DNA of 64,000 bases from Desulforhabdus amnigena. GTDB lineage: Bacteria > Desulfobacterota > Syntrophobacteria > Syntrophobacterales > Syntrophobacteraceae. The translations under genes and the position numbers were made by a program. Location of the stretch: assembly GCF_027925305.1 (NCBI RefSeq), contig NZ_BSDR01000001.1, positions 2,631,001-2,695,000 of the forward strand, read 5' to 3'. The notes under the pieces are model-generated. The model was given only the letters and a program-made list of their open reading frames with translations. It was not told the origin of the DNA and ran no database searches. Numbering within the stretch: position 1 is the first letter of the stretch; each line of letters opens with the position of its first letter. This document shows positions 35,612-44,190 of the stretch, piece after piece.

Positions 35612-36355
35612 TTATTGTGGAGGATTCACAATTACATAAGTTACCTGGTCCCCTTGATATACAGGCTGGTACCAGGTCGAGCCGGACTGATAGTAGGTAA
35701 TACCGTTCACAACCATCATGCTTGGAGGGACCGCCAGCGCATTGAACGCAGAAGCCGTCAAGACGCTACCCACGGCCATACCGGTAACGGCCCCGGCTGC
35801 GTACGTGCCGCCGTAGCCATAGCCATAACCACCATAGTATCCAGGATGGTAGTCGTCCGCCCAGCTCTGTCGGCTTTGCTGAGCCTGCTGCCCATAGCTT
35901 TGCCAGGATTGCGCCTGTTGTTGCCCATAGCTTTGTCGGCTTTGCTGGGCTTGCTCTCCATAGCTTTGTCGGCTTTGTTGAGCCTGTTGTCCATAACTTT
36001 GCCAGGATTCACGACCGGATTCCCGGCTGGACTGGGCACTGGACTGCATTTGTTCTGCCGTGGACTGGCGGCCGGACTCCATGCTGGAGCGATCGGCCTG
36101 CCAATTCCCGCTGCTTGCGACTCCGCTACCTGAAAAACGGTCACCACCTCCCCAACCACCGCCTCTCGACTCGGCACCTCCCCAGCCGCCGCCACCGAAT
36201 CCACCCTCTCCACCGAAATGCCCTCCACCGGCAAAACCACCCCGGGAAAATCCTCCACCGCCTCCACGAAAGGCTTCCCCTTGCGTGGCCACAAAAACGA
36301 TCATCAGGAAGAGGCCACTCCAAGTTATAAGGTGTCCCAATATTTTAGTTTTCAT
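35612..36355 (-). CDS. Exported Gly-rich and Gln/Ser-repeat protein with C-terminal DUF6515-like part
   Basis: 247 residues. Signal peptide to about 28, a Gly-rich stretch (about 30-80, FGGEGGFGGGGWGG), then four to five copies of an 11-residue unit SYGQQAQQSRQ (about 118-165), a Gly/Tyr stretch (GGYGYGYGGTYAAGAV) and a C-terminal SH3-like segment (VVNGITYYQSGSTWYQPVYQ). The last part recurs in many exported proteins as DUF6515. The repeats look like a flexible or aggregation-prone linker. Two bases separate it from the DUF2092 gene upstream, so they are cotranscribed. Confidence 0.75.
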   Translation of the reverse strand: MKTKILGHLITWSGLFLMIVFVATQGEAFRGGGGGFSRGGFAGGGHFGGEGGFGGGGWGGAESRGGGWGGGDRFSGSGVASSGNWQADRSSMESGRQSTAEQMQSSAQSSRESGRESWQSYGQQAQQSRQSYGEQAQQSRQSYGQQQAQSWQSYGQQAQQSRQSWADDYHPGYYGGYGYGYGGTYAAGAVTGMAVGSVLTASAFNALAVPPSMMVVNGITYYQSGSTWYQPVYQGDQVTYVIVNPPQ

Positions 36356-36357
36356 GG

Positions 36358-37170
36358 TTATTTCCCTTCTTTCATTCCTGTTCCTACGGGCTGAATCATC
36401 CGTGGGGAAAACGCAATCTTCACCGCGCCCTTGGGCGGTGTAAAGACAAACAACGAATTGGGGGCCTTGGGTGAGAGATTCCAGTCACTGAACTGAGCCC
36501 AGTACTGCGGGCGGCCGTCTTCACGAGTGTAAGTAATCACGAGTCGGCACGGCAGGGGTTGATCACCCTGCGCAACCCACAACTGCAAGTCCGCCTTCTT
36601 CCCACGCAACGCTATGTGGTCGCAGGGAACGCCCGCAATCTGTGACTGCTCGACGTAGGCGGCTTCGCGCACGCCAGCCTCCAACATCTTGGGTAGATTG
36701 CTGTCCACCAGCTCGGCCAGGGGCAGCCGCATATCGAGATCATTGATGAAGTGGGCAATGGCCTCGTCCACCGTTCCGGGTTTGTCGGTTCTGGCATCCG
36801 TCGCATAGACGTTTGCCTTCAAGTTGAAGACGACAAGGTCCTTACCGTCGAACATCATTCCGCCCTTTACACCGTTGCGCTTCGTCTCGTCGATGCGAAG
36901 ATGGTCAGGGCGGCGGAGCACTATGTTCCGTATTTCGCCGAACTCGATCTTCTGTCCGGAATCCTGAACCACATCGAACCCGGTATCCACAGTAACACTA
37001 AAGCTCTGGGCCTTGGACAGGAACTCAGCCATCCGCTTTGCGACAGCCATCGCCTGCTCCCCGCTCTTTTCCATATCAGCAGTGCCGCCTTCCTGAGCAT
37101 GCAAGGGTGCACCAACCAACAACAGAGTTAGAACCCACGCAAACAACATCCCTAATTTTATTCTCTTCAT
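36358..37170 (-). CDS. Exported DUF2092-family protein
   Basis: 270 residues with a signal peptide to about 25 (VLTLLLVGAPLHAQ). The mature part (FLSKAQSFSVTVDTGFDVVQ, RRPDHLRID, MMFDGKDLVVFN) follows the DUF2092/LolA-like half-barrel pattern, suggesting periplasmic binding of a hydrophobic ligand. Function of the family is not established. Probably forms one operon with the next two exported proteins. Confidence 0.75.
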   Translation of the reverse strand: MKRIKLGMLFAWVLTLLLVGAPLHAQEGGTADMEKSGEQAMAVAKRMAEFLSKAQSFSVTVDTGFDVVQDSGQKIEFGEIRNIVLRRPDHLRIDETKRNGVKGGMMFDGKDLVVFNLKANVYATDARTDKPGTVDEAIAHFINDLDMRLPLAELVDSNLPKMLEAGVREAAYVEQSQIAGVPCDHIALRGKKADLQLWVAQGDQPLPCRLVITYTREDGRPQYWAQFSDWNLSPKAPNSLFVFTPPKGAVKIAFSPRMIQPVGTGMKEGK

Positions 37171-37183
37171 TGTCCAACTCCTT

Positions 37184-37256
37184 CATACCGGCGTAAGCCG
37201 GTATCCAGAGAATTTGTCGTGAGACTGGATTCCGGCTAAAAGCATGCCGGAATGAC
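37184..37256. repeat. Dispersed CCGG-rich intergenic repeat
   Basis: CATACCGGCGTAAGCCGGTA hairpin followed by TCCAG, then GACTGGATTCCGGCT and ATGCCGGAATGAC. This is the widely seen repeat that, when mistranslated, gives WIPAYAGM-type peptides. It lies upstream of the DUF2092 gene. Confidence 0.75.
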
Positions 37257-37377
37257 ATAATCAATAAGGCTCGAGAGTGTTAAATAACTTCTGATCAGAT
37301 GCTTAGGTTTAACTATTAAGATATATATCGATACAAGGCTTTCAAGACCGCCGACTGAAATTCAAGCTGGCGTTCGA

Positions 37378-37578
37378 TTAGGACACGTTCAGACACGATT
37401 CAATCGTTTCGGCATAACCTGCAATACGATAAATCCCCTGCCGGTCGTAAAATAGAATCGACCGCCAAAGCCGGGGGTGATGAGCGAGTTGACCATAAAC
37501 GGTGGGCCGCACCTCGCCGAGAGCGGCCCGTGCGTTTAACAACCGAAGCTCCGCCGCGGTTTGCGCTGTGATGCGGCA
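37378..37578 (-). pseudogene. 66-codon open remnant after the arylsulfatase amber stop
   Basis: Beyond the TAG at 37579-37581 the same frame stays open for 66 codons to a TAA and reads like real protein (TAAELRLLNARAALGEVRP, then WRSILFYDRQGIYRIAGYAE). No start or ribosome site of its own is evident. It could be the 3' end of a lost gene or a former tail of the sulfatase. I do not recognise a family. Confidence 0.3.
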
Positions 37579-40146
37579 CTATTGCGGCCCGCTCTGCAGA
37601 TGATGAATCGGACTGCCGTCAACCGCGATCGCTTCCGCATTTTCGAGCTTCTTGACGTCCTCCTCCGTAAGTTTTGGACGGTCCACCTTGATCGTCAGCT
37701 TATCGAGTTTTGCGGTCAGCGGGAACGGCGGCAGGTAGTCGGCGTCGTTCACCCCGGTCAGGGTGTCGGAACCGATGTCGAAGCTTTCATCCCATTGCAG
37801 GATCATCGGCAGCGTGTGCGGCAGGGTAATGGTTTGGACCGCCTTGCCGTCCACCTTGAGCGTGCCGGTGCCGGAACGGCCAAGACCGCTCATGTTGTTG
37901 TAAGCGAGCGTGCCGATGCCGAGGCCGTCGTATTTGAAATCGAACTCGAGGGTGTGCTTGCCGGCTGTGAGCGCCTCCGGTCCCTCCCACTTCACGCGCT
38001 TCAAGTCAATGAGATTCCACAGGAACACCGGCTTGCCCTTGAGCAGGTAGAAGCCGTAACCGGCAAACCGTCCGCCGGAGGTCAGGATCATGCCTTCCGC
38101 ACCACCTTCAGGAACAGTGATGTCCGCCGTGATGGTATAGGAGGAATTAAGCAACATTGGGGAATCGCCCTGCGGCAGGCCGACCATCGGGCAGGTATAG
38201 ACAAACTCGGTGCGACCGGCGGTGATGTTCGGGCGCGGAGCCACGATGCGAGCCGCGACCGAGGCGTCCAGCGGGAAGACCTGGTGCTTTTTCGCCTCCT
38301 CGATGAACATCTTCTTCATCTCCTCCACCTTCTCCGGATGCTTGTCGGCGAGGTTCTGAGACTGGCTGAAGTCTTTGTTCAGGTCGTAGAGCTCGAGCAC
38401 CTGGTTGTTGAGCGGGTCGGGGTTGGCGGCGCCAAAGGCCTCCCACGGCGCGCGGTTCACCTGGGTGCTCAACAGCCAGCCGTCGTGATACAGGGCCCAC
38501 TGGCCAAACATTTCGAAATATTGGGTCTTGTGCCGTGACGGTGCCTTGGCGTTCTTCTCGTCGAACGTGTAGGCGAAGCTCGTGCCTTCGATGGGCGCCT
38601 GCTTGATGCCGTCCACGTATTCGGGCGCGGGGATGCCGGTGAGCTCGAGGAGGGTAGGCATCACGTCGATGATGTGCATGAACTGCTCGCGCAGCCCCCC
38701 CTGATCCTTGATGTGGCCGGGCCAGGAGACCGCCATGCACTGACGGACCCCGCCGAGCTTCGAGGCATTCTGCTTGAACCAGGTGAACGGCGTGTCAAAG
38801 GCCCAGGACCAGCCGGCAGACATGTGGTTGTAGGTCTGTTCGGTTCCCCACACGTCGTACCACTTCATCTGAACATCCACCGGCATCTGGTTGACGCCGT
38901 TGAAGAAGGCCACTTCGTTGGGTGTGCCGAGCGGGCCCCCTTCGGCGCTCGTGCCGTTGTCGCCGTTGATGTAGATGATGAGCGTGTCGTCGAGCTTTCC
39001 CATGTCCTCCACGGCCTGAATGACCCGGCCGATTTCGTGGTCGGTGTAGGCTTCATAAGCGGCGAATATCTCGGCTTGCTTAATGAAAAGCTTCTTCTCC
39101 TCGGGCGTCAAATCGTCCCAGTTCTTGAGGACCTTCGTGGGCCAGGGCTCCAGCTGGGTGTCTTTAGGGATCACGCCGAGGCGCTTCTGGTTCTCGAAAA
39201 TCCGCTCGCGCAGCTTGTTCCAGCCGTCGTCGAAGAGGTGCATGGCCTGAATCTTCTCGACCCATTCCTTGGTCGGGTGATGCGGCGCGTGCGTGGCACC
39301 GGGGACGTAATAGAGGAAGAACGGCTTGCTCGGATCGATCTGGTTGATCCGGTTCAAATAATCGATAGCGTCGTCGGCCATGCCGGTAATCAGGTTCCAT
39401 TCCGGCTTGCCCTCAAAAGGGTAGATTTGCGTCGTGTTGCGGAAAAGGTTCGGCTGCCACTGGTTCGCATCGCCACCCACGAACCCGTAGAAATACTCGA
39501 AGCCCATGCCGGTCGGCCATTGGTCGAACGGACCGGCCTGACTGGCGGCAAAGGCGGGCGTATTGTGGTCCTTGCCGAACCACGAGGTGGCATAACCGTT
39601 TTCCTTGAGGATGCGGCCGATGGTGGCCTTATCCCTGGGGATGATGCTGTTGTAGCCCGGGAAGCCTGTGGATTGCTCGGAGATCACGCCAAAGCCGGCC
39701 GAATGATGATTGCGGCCGGTGATGAGCGCCGCGCGTGTCGGCGAGCAGAGGGCCGTAGAGTGGATGTTGTTGTAGCGCAGCCCTGTCTTTGCAATGCGAT
39801 CCATCGTCGGGGTCGGGATGACGCCACCGAAGGTGCTCGGCACGCCGAAGCCCGAGTCGTCGGTCATGATGAGCAGGATGTTGGGCGCCTTCTTGGGAGG
39901 CACAATGCGCGGCGCCCACCAGGCTTTGGACTTGAGGGCGTCCTCCTCGATCACACCTCCGAACTTCGGGTCGGGCGCCGGGAGCTGCTTTCCATCGATG
40001 GTGGTGGTGGCGCTGGGCGAGCCCAGCTCGCCGGTCACCTGCTGGGCCATGACCGGCATGCTTGCCAGTAAAGCAGCAACAATGAACACCATGGTGAAGT
40101 CAACCACAGCGATCACTACTCTCAAGGTTTCTTTTCTTGATTTCAT
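37579..40146 (-). CDS. Type I arylsulfatase (formylglycine-dependent)
   Basis: 855 residues. Signal peptide to about 35 (VFIVAALLASMPVMAQQ). Metal site LLIMTDDSGFG and the modification motif CSPTRAALITGR (Cys converted to formylglycine) are intact, as are GKDHN and the later NGDNGTSAEGG. The C-terminal 200 residues form an extra beta-sandwich. It would hydrolyse sulfate esters in the periplasm. AAAGGAG precedes ATG 40146, so the longer frame is rejected. It lies 19 bases after the octahaem cytochrome gene. A formylglycine-generating enzyme is not identified here. Confidence 0.87.
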   Translation of the reverse strand: MKSRKETLRVVIAVVDFTMVFIVAALLASMPVMAQQVTGELGSPSATTTIDGKQLPAPDPKFGGVIEEDALKSKAWWAPRIVPPKKAPNILLIMTDDSGFGVPSTFGGVIPTPTMDRIAKTGLRYNNIHSTALCSPTRAALITGRNHHSAGFGVISEQSTGFPGYNSIIPRDKATIGRILKENGYATSWFGKDHNTPAFAASQAGPFDQWPTGMGFEYFYGFVGGDANQWQPNLFRNTTQIYPFEGKPEWNLITGMADDAIDYLNRINQIDPSKPFFLYYVPGATHAPHHPTKEWVEKIQAMHLFDDGWNKLRERIFENQKRLGVIPKDTQLEPWPTKVLKNWDDLTPEEKKLFIKQAEIFAAYEAYTDHEIGRVIQAVEDMGKLDDTLIIYINGDNGTSAEGGPLGTPNEVAFFNGVNQMPVDVQMKWYDVWGTEQTYNHMSAGWSWAFDTPFTWFKQNASKLGGVRQCMAVSWPGHIKDQGGLREQFMHIIDVMPTLLELTGIPAPEYVDGIKQAPIEGTSFAYTFDEKNAKAPSRHKTQYFEMFGQWALYHDGWLLSTQVNRAPWEAFGAANPDPLNNQVLELYDLNKDFSQSQNLADKHPEKVEEMKKMFIEEAKKHQVFPLDASVAARIVAPRPNITAGRTEFVYTCPMVGLPQGDSPMLLNSSYTITADITVPEGGAEGMILTSGGRFAGYGFYLLKGKPVFLWNLIDLKRVKWEGPEALTAGKHTLEFDFKYDGLGIGTLAYNNMSGLGRSGTGTLKVDGKAVQTITLPHTLPMILQWDESFDIGSDTLTGVNDADYLPPFPLTAKLDKLTIKVDRPKLTEEDVKKLENAEAIAVDGSPIHHLQSGPQ

Positions 40147-40165
40147 GCTCTTCTCCTTTCCTATC

Positions 40166-42532
40166 CTATGGTTCATTCTCCTGCTTCAGCGAATTCAGCC
40201 GCACCGCAATGGAATACTTGTAGATGTCCGGAATCCCCTTGGTCTCCAATGCCCTTTTGTAGATCCTCTCTGCTTCTTCCTTCTTCCCCTGCTTTTCATA
40301 GATGCTGCCAAGAAGGAGATAGGAATCTGAGTGAACGGGAATCCTGTCTACAAGGTCCTCCAACACCATGGCTGCGCTCCCGCTGTCTCCTTTCTGCTCC
40401 TGATAAAATGCCAGGGTATAAGCGTACCTGGGCTCGCCGGGCCTGAGCTCCGTTGCCTGCCGGCAGAAACCGATCGCCTCATCGATACGGTCCCTGGAGA
40501 GAATCACGCAGAGGTTGTACGCCGCCTGGGCCATCTGGGGATCGGCTTTGAGTGCCGCTTTGAGATGCCTCTCCGCCCCCTGCGTGTCGTTCTCTTCGGC
40601 CTTGAGCAACCCCATGTTGAAGTTTGCCTCAGCATTGTCGGGCGCCATCTTCAATGCCTTCCGAAGCATGTCGCCTGCCTTCCGGTTCTCGCCCAGGCGG
40701 GCATACGCCATGGATTCGTTGACCATGGCCCGCAGCGCATGCGGCTCCAACTTCAGGGCCGTGTCATACGAGGCAAGGGCCGACTTGATGTCACCGCGAT
40801 CCATGTAGTAGTTGCCCATATTGTAATGGGAGCTCCACTGGTCTGGGCGGGAGAGGATCGAGGAGAGGTACTCCCTGGTTGCTGATTCGACAGTTTTCTT
40901 TTGAGCATCATCCAGGGGAATGTTTTGATATCCTGCAAGAGACGCGGCAGCCCGAACACGAACGAGGCGATAGTCATCCCCGGTCGCATCTACAAGGGCT
41001 TGCACGGTTTCTTTCGTGGGTACATTTTGCAGGGCGGCGGCAGCTGCAGAGCGCACAAGGGGCGAAGGGTCCTCAATGGCCTCGATCAGCACCGGAACGA
41101 CCCGAGGGTCCCCGGAAGCCGGGATGATACGGATGAGCGATGTCGCAAAAACCTCGTCACGGTCCTTGCTCATCACGTAGCTCAGCATCTCCGGAAGCTT
41201 GCTCCAGTCCCGCCTGCGCCCGGCGTCAACGAGAGATGCCCGTGCGAGCAGCGGCGCCTGATAGTCCCGCGGGCGCCATTCACGGACGACCCTGTCGGCC
41301 CAGGCGGCATCCTTATCGGTATGGCAGATGTTGCAGGCATTCGGCGACTTGAAGGCAAGTGTCGCCGCGGGTGTGGGCGGCAGCATCGAGTGGTCGGTCC
41401 GGTTCATTCGAGCAAAGGAGGTCATGGGCATGTGGCAGGAGATGCACTTGTTTCCCGCACTCCCCTCCTTGTGATGCGTATGAACCGGTGCATCCTTCAC
41501 GTTTTTCTCGTGACAGGGCATGCAGGCCTCGTTTGCCTTCTCGTCGGCTTTAAACCGGTAGCGGCCGCTCGAAGTATGGCAGATTACACAATGGAGTGTC
41601 CCGGCCTTGCCACATGGACTCATCATCCATGAGGTGTACGTGTAGTTCTCTCCCAGGTCTCGACCGTCGGGGTAAAAGTCGGGGTCCTCCAGCGTCGCGA
41701 GATCGAAATGGTCGAAGAATCGATCACCCGGCTCAAAGTTTTCCGCGATTACGGACATCTTTGCATGACATATGGAGCATGCAGCGTTTTTTTGCTCAGG
41801 TGTGAAATTCTTCCAACTGATGATCTTGGGATCCTGGAGCTTCCGTCCCTCGGGGGTCTCCCGGAAAACCCGGTTGTGCTCTACCGAGGGGCCGTGGCAA
41901 GACTCACAATTGATGCCCGGTTCCGCCCAGGTAGTCTTGTACCTGTCGGTCTTGAGATCATAGTTCGTCAAGAGCTGACTCACATGGCAGGAGTAACACG
42001 CGGTGTTGAAGGTGTAGGGCGATTCCTTCCAGTGAACCGGCCGATCCGTCTCCCCTGCCGGGAAGTGGCGTATTCCACTGGCAGCCGTATCGAACCATTC
42101 CCTCTTGTTCAGATCATAGGCAACCGGCAGGGTCTGGAGTCTCCCCTTAGGGAAAGGCGTCAGGAAGTAACAAACATTCTTTCCGCCGAGGACATGTTCG
42201 ATCGGATACTTCTTTTTCCCCTTTGGAGCCGTTTCAATGACCACACCGCCTTTGAGATCGGCCTGATACTTAAATTCCCCGATCACCACTGCATTCTGCT
42301 GCTGAGTAAGCCGGGCTTTGGCAAATTCAGGCGTATAGGGCTGCATGGCGAGGCCATGCAACGACGTAGACCAGAGCTGATAAAATCTCTCATGACATCC
42401 CCGACAGCTCACCGAACCGGCAAAACCGGAGGCAGGCGGGCGTGTGTTCTGTTTCTTTTCAGCCGCCACCACTGCTGAACCCATAAGAATCATGGCGAGA
42501 AGAACCATCATGGGCGATTTCAATGTTTTCAT
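40166..42532 (-). CDS. Octahaem c-type cytochrome with HEAT and TPR tail
   Basis: 788 residues. Signal peptide to about 24, then eight CxxCH haem motifs: CRGCH, CYSCH, CESCH, CSICH, CVICH, CMPCH, CISCH and CNICH, within about residues 43-400. A HEAT-like segment (VLIEAIEDPSPLVRSAAAAA) follows, then at least five TPRs (YNMGNYYMDRGDIKSALASYD and similar). Periplasmic or outer-membrane-associated redox protein; the repeats probably dock partners. ATG 42532 is chosen because AGGTGG is 6 bases upstream. Cotranscribed with the arylsulfatase. The electron acceptor is unknown. Confidence 0.88.
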   Translation of the reverse strand: MKTLKSPMMVLLAMILMGSAVVAAEKKQNTRPPASGFAGSVSCRGCHERFYQLWSTSLHGLAMQPYTPEFAKARLTQQQNAVVIGEFKYQADLKGGVVIETAPKGKKKYPIEHVLGGKNVCYFLTPFPKGRLQTLPVAYDLNKREWFDTAASGIRHFPAGETDRPVHWKESPYTFNTACYSCHVSQLLTNYDLKTDRYKTTWAEPGINCESCHGPSVEHNRVFRETPEGRKLQDPKIISWKNFTPEQKNAACSICHAKMSVIAENFEPGDRFFDHFDLATLEDPDFYPDGRDLGENYTYTSWMMSPCGKAGTLHCVICHTSSGRYRFKADEKANEACMPCHEKNVKDAPVHTHHKEGSAGNKCISCHMPMTSFARMNRTDHSMLPPTPAATLAFKSPNACNICHTDKDAAWADRVVREWRPRDYQAPLLARASLVDAGRRRDWSKLPEMLSYVMSKDRDEVFATSLIRIIPASGDPRVVPVLIEAIEDPSPLVRSAAAAALQNVPTKETVQALVDATGDDYRLVRVRAAASLAGYQNIPLDDAQKKTVESATREYLSSILSRPDQWSSHYNMGNYYMDRGDIKSALASYDTALKLEPHALRAMVNESMAYARLGENRKAGDMLRKALKMAPDNAEANFNMGLLKAEENDTQGAERHLKAALKADPQMAQAAYNLCVILSRDRIDEAIGFCRQATELRPGEPRYAYTLAFYQEQKGDSGSAAMVLEDLVDRIPVHSDSYLLLGSIYEKQGKKEEAERIYKRALETKGIPDIYKYSIAVRLNSLKQENEP

Positions 42533-42610
42533 TAAAGCCACCTTTCCTTGAGGGTTTGAGCAGCGCTTCTATCTTCTTCAAGGAGCAGTCGATCGGGTAA
42601 GGGACACGGT

Positions 42611-42729
42611 CTAAGAACCTATCCAGAAACCACCTGTGGACTTTGCGACACCCCCCTTGGTCCCCCCTCGAGGGGGGGAATGAAAGGGGGGTGTCCGCTG
42701 CCGAGGTAGGTTTTCGGATAGGCTCTAAG
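42611..42729. repeat. Small element with imperfect terminal inverted repeats and C-rich core
   Basis: CTAAGAACCTATCCAGAAACC (first 20 bases shown in part) and the complement of GGTTTTCGGATAGGCTCTAA match at about 17 of 21 positions. The core CCCCCCTTGGTCCCCCCTCG and its GGGGGGG partners form hairpins. It lies between the FadL-type gene and the cytochrome. Confidence 0.55.
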
Positions 42730-42746
42730 TACGGCTAAGCTCCGGC

Positions 42747-44036
42747 TCAAAATCTATAAACCAGGTTCAAATTGACGACATTGATGTTGTTGGGATCGTA
42801 GTCCCCTTGCAGCGTTCCGCGCACGGCCGGGAGACCCAACTGTGCGAGGTTGGCGGAGCCGAGGTCTATGTATTCATAGGCAAGGCCCAGCGTCAGGTTT
42901 TTATTCCAATCGTACTGGATCCCTGCAGCGTAGCGAATGTTGCGATCGAGAGGAAGAGACGCCGAGCGATTGGCATCACTCAGCGGAGAGGTATCATAGG
43001 CAAAACCAAGAGAAAGAAGCCAGGGTTGCGCGATTCGATACTGCCCCCCCAGAGCAAAATGATAAGTATCCTGCATTTTCAGGTTCGCCGTCAGGCTTCC
43101 TGGATTGACGGGATCAACAGTCAAAGAGATATCCACATCGCCGAACTCGCTCCAGTCCTGCCAGCCAAAATTCGCCACAAACGCCAGCTTATCATTGACC
43201 TGTTGATAAAGGCTCATCATGATCCATTGAGGAATGGTAAAGTCCAGTTCCAGCTCACTGCCGATAAGACTTCTTTGGGTCAATAGCCGGGTCAAAATCG
43301 GCCCCGTATTCTCAAAGGACGGAGTGTCCGTGAAGGTAAGATCTACCGGCGAATAGTACGTCACACCCAAGCGGGTACTTCGGGTCGGTTCGAAGAGCAC
43401 CCCAACCCCGCCACCGAAGCCGAAATCTTCGTCCTTGTATTGAAGCTTTCCGTCCGAAAGGCTATCCTGAAGGTTATTGATGCCCACGTCATTGCTCAGA
43501 TATCCATACACCACGTTGAACATGGCTCCGACGGAAAACCAATCGTTGACTCGATATGCCGCGGATGGAGAAAGTGCAGCGGTTAGGAAAGTCGATTTTT
43601 CGACTCGATACCGTCCTACCCAGGTATCGCCGTAATCAATTGCGGCTCCGAAGTAGGAAAGCGAGCCGATGCCCAGTTTGAAGCAATCAGAAAGGCTGTG
43701 AACGTAGTAACCACCCAGTGAAGGCAAAACCCCGCCTGCATTGCCTCCTTCACCGCCGCCGCCGGCTAACCTCGTATAAGGACCGGAATTAAATTCTGAC
43801 GTAATAATCATCGGTTGCGCTCCCACGAGCAGTTGTGAACGGTCCAAACGGGTCATTCCGGCCGGATTGGTAAAGGAGGTGGACGCATCGTCCGCAAGTG
43901 CAGCCCAGCCTGCCGAAGCCGTACCGGTAGTGGGGGAATCGTTCTCATAGACAATCAGCCCACCCGCCCAGGCCATTCCTGACACGAACTTCAAAAATAT
44001 TCCCAGAGCAAAGGTGCAGAACAAAAGCGATTTCAT
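42747..44036 (-). CDS. OmpP1/FadL-family outer-membrane transporter
   Basis: 429 residues. Signal peptide to about 24. The N-terminal stretch SAGWAALADDASTSFTNPAG is the family hatch motif; the rest has barrel strands and ends NLNLVYRF. These porins import long-chain fatty acids or aromatic hydrocarbons. A sulfate reducer could use it for hydrophobic growth substrates. The C-rich repeat separates it from the cytochrome gene. The specific substrate is not predictable. Confidence 0.87.
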   Translation of the reverse strand: MKSLLFCTFALGIFLKFVSGMAWAGGLIVYENDSPTTGTASAGWAALADDASTSFTNPAGMTRLDRSQLLVGAQPMIITSEFNSGPYTRLAGGGGEGGNAGGVLPSLGGYYVHSLSDCFKLGIGSLSYFGAAIDYGDTWVGRYRVEKSTFLTAALSPSAAYRVNDWFSVGAMFNVVYGYLSNDVGINNLQDSLSDGKLQYKDEDFGFGGGVGVLFEPTRSTRLGVTYYSPVDLTFTDTPSFENTGPILTRLLTQRSLIGSELELDFTIPQWIMMSLYQQVNDKLAFVANFGWQDWSEFGDVDISLTVDPVNPGSLTANLKMQDTYHFALGGQYRIAQPWLLSLGFAYDTSPLSDANRSASLPLDRNIRYAAGIQYDWNKNLTLGLAYEYIDLGSANLAQLGLPAVRGTLQGDYDPNNINVVNLNLVYRF

Positions 44037-44093
44037 AAATTCCCTCCTCTTTTGCTTTCTCCCAATGGCCCCTCCAACCGGTCAGGAACAATA

Positions 44094-44145
44094 AGGGGCT
44101 GTAAAAAATTAACCCTCAACAGGAAGTTATTCTTTTACAGCTCCT
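44094..44145. terminator. Inverted repeat upstream of the FadL-type gene, possible bidirectional terminator
   Basis: AGGGGCTGTAAAA and TTTTACAGCTCCT pair at 12 of 13 positions across a 26-base loop. The long loop and lack of a strong T-run leave it uncertain whether this is a terminator for the radical SAM gene or a small inserted repeat. Confidence 0.4.
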
Positions 44146-44190
44146 AAGATGAACGACAGGATGGCTGTCACCAAACAAGCCGAAGCCGTT

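Noticed and set aside
37579-37581. Amber codon after the arylsulfatase as pyrrolysine
   Set aside because: The sulfatase domain is complete before it, the following residues do not extend a known domain, and no pyl gene is visible.
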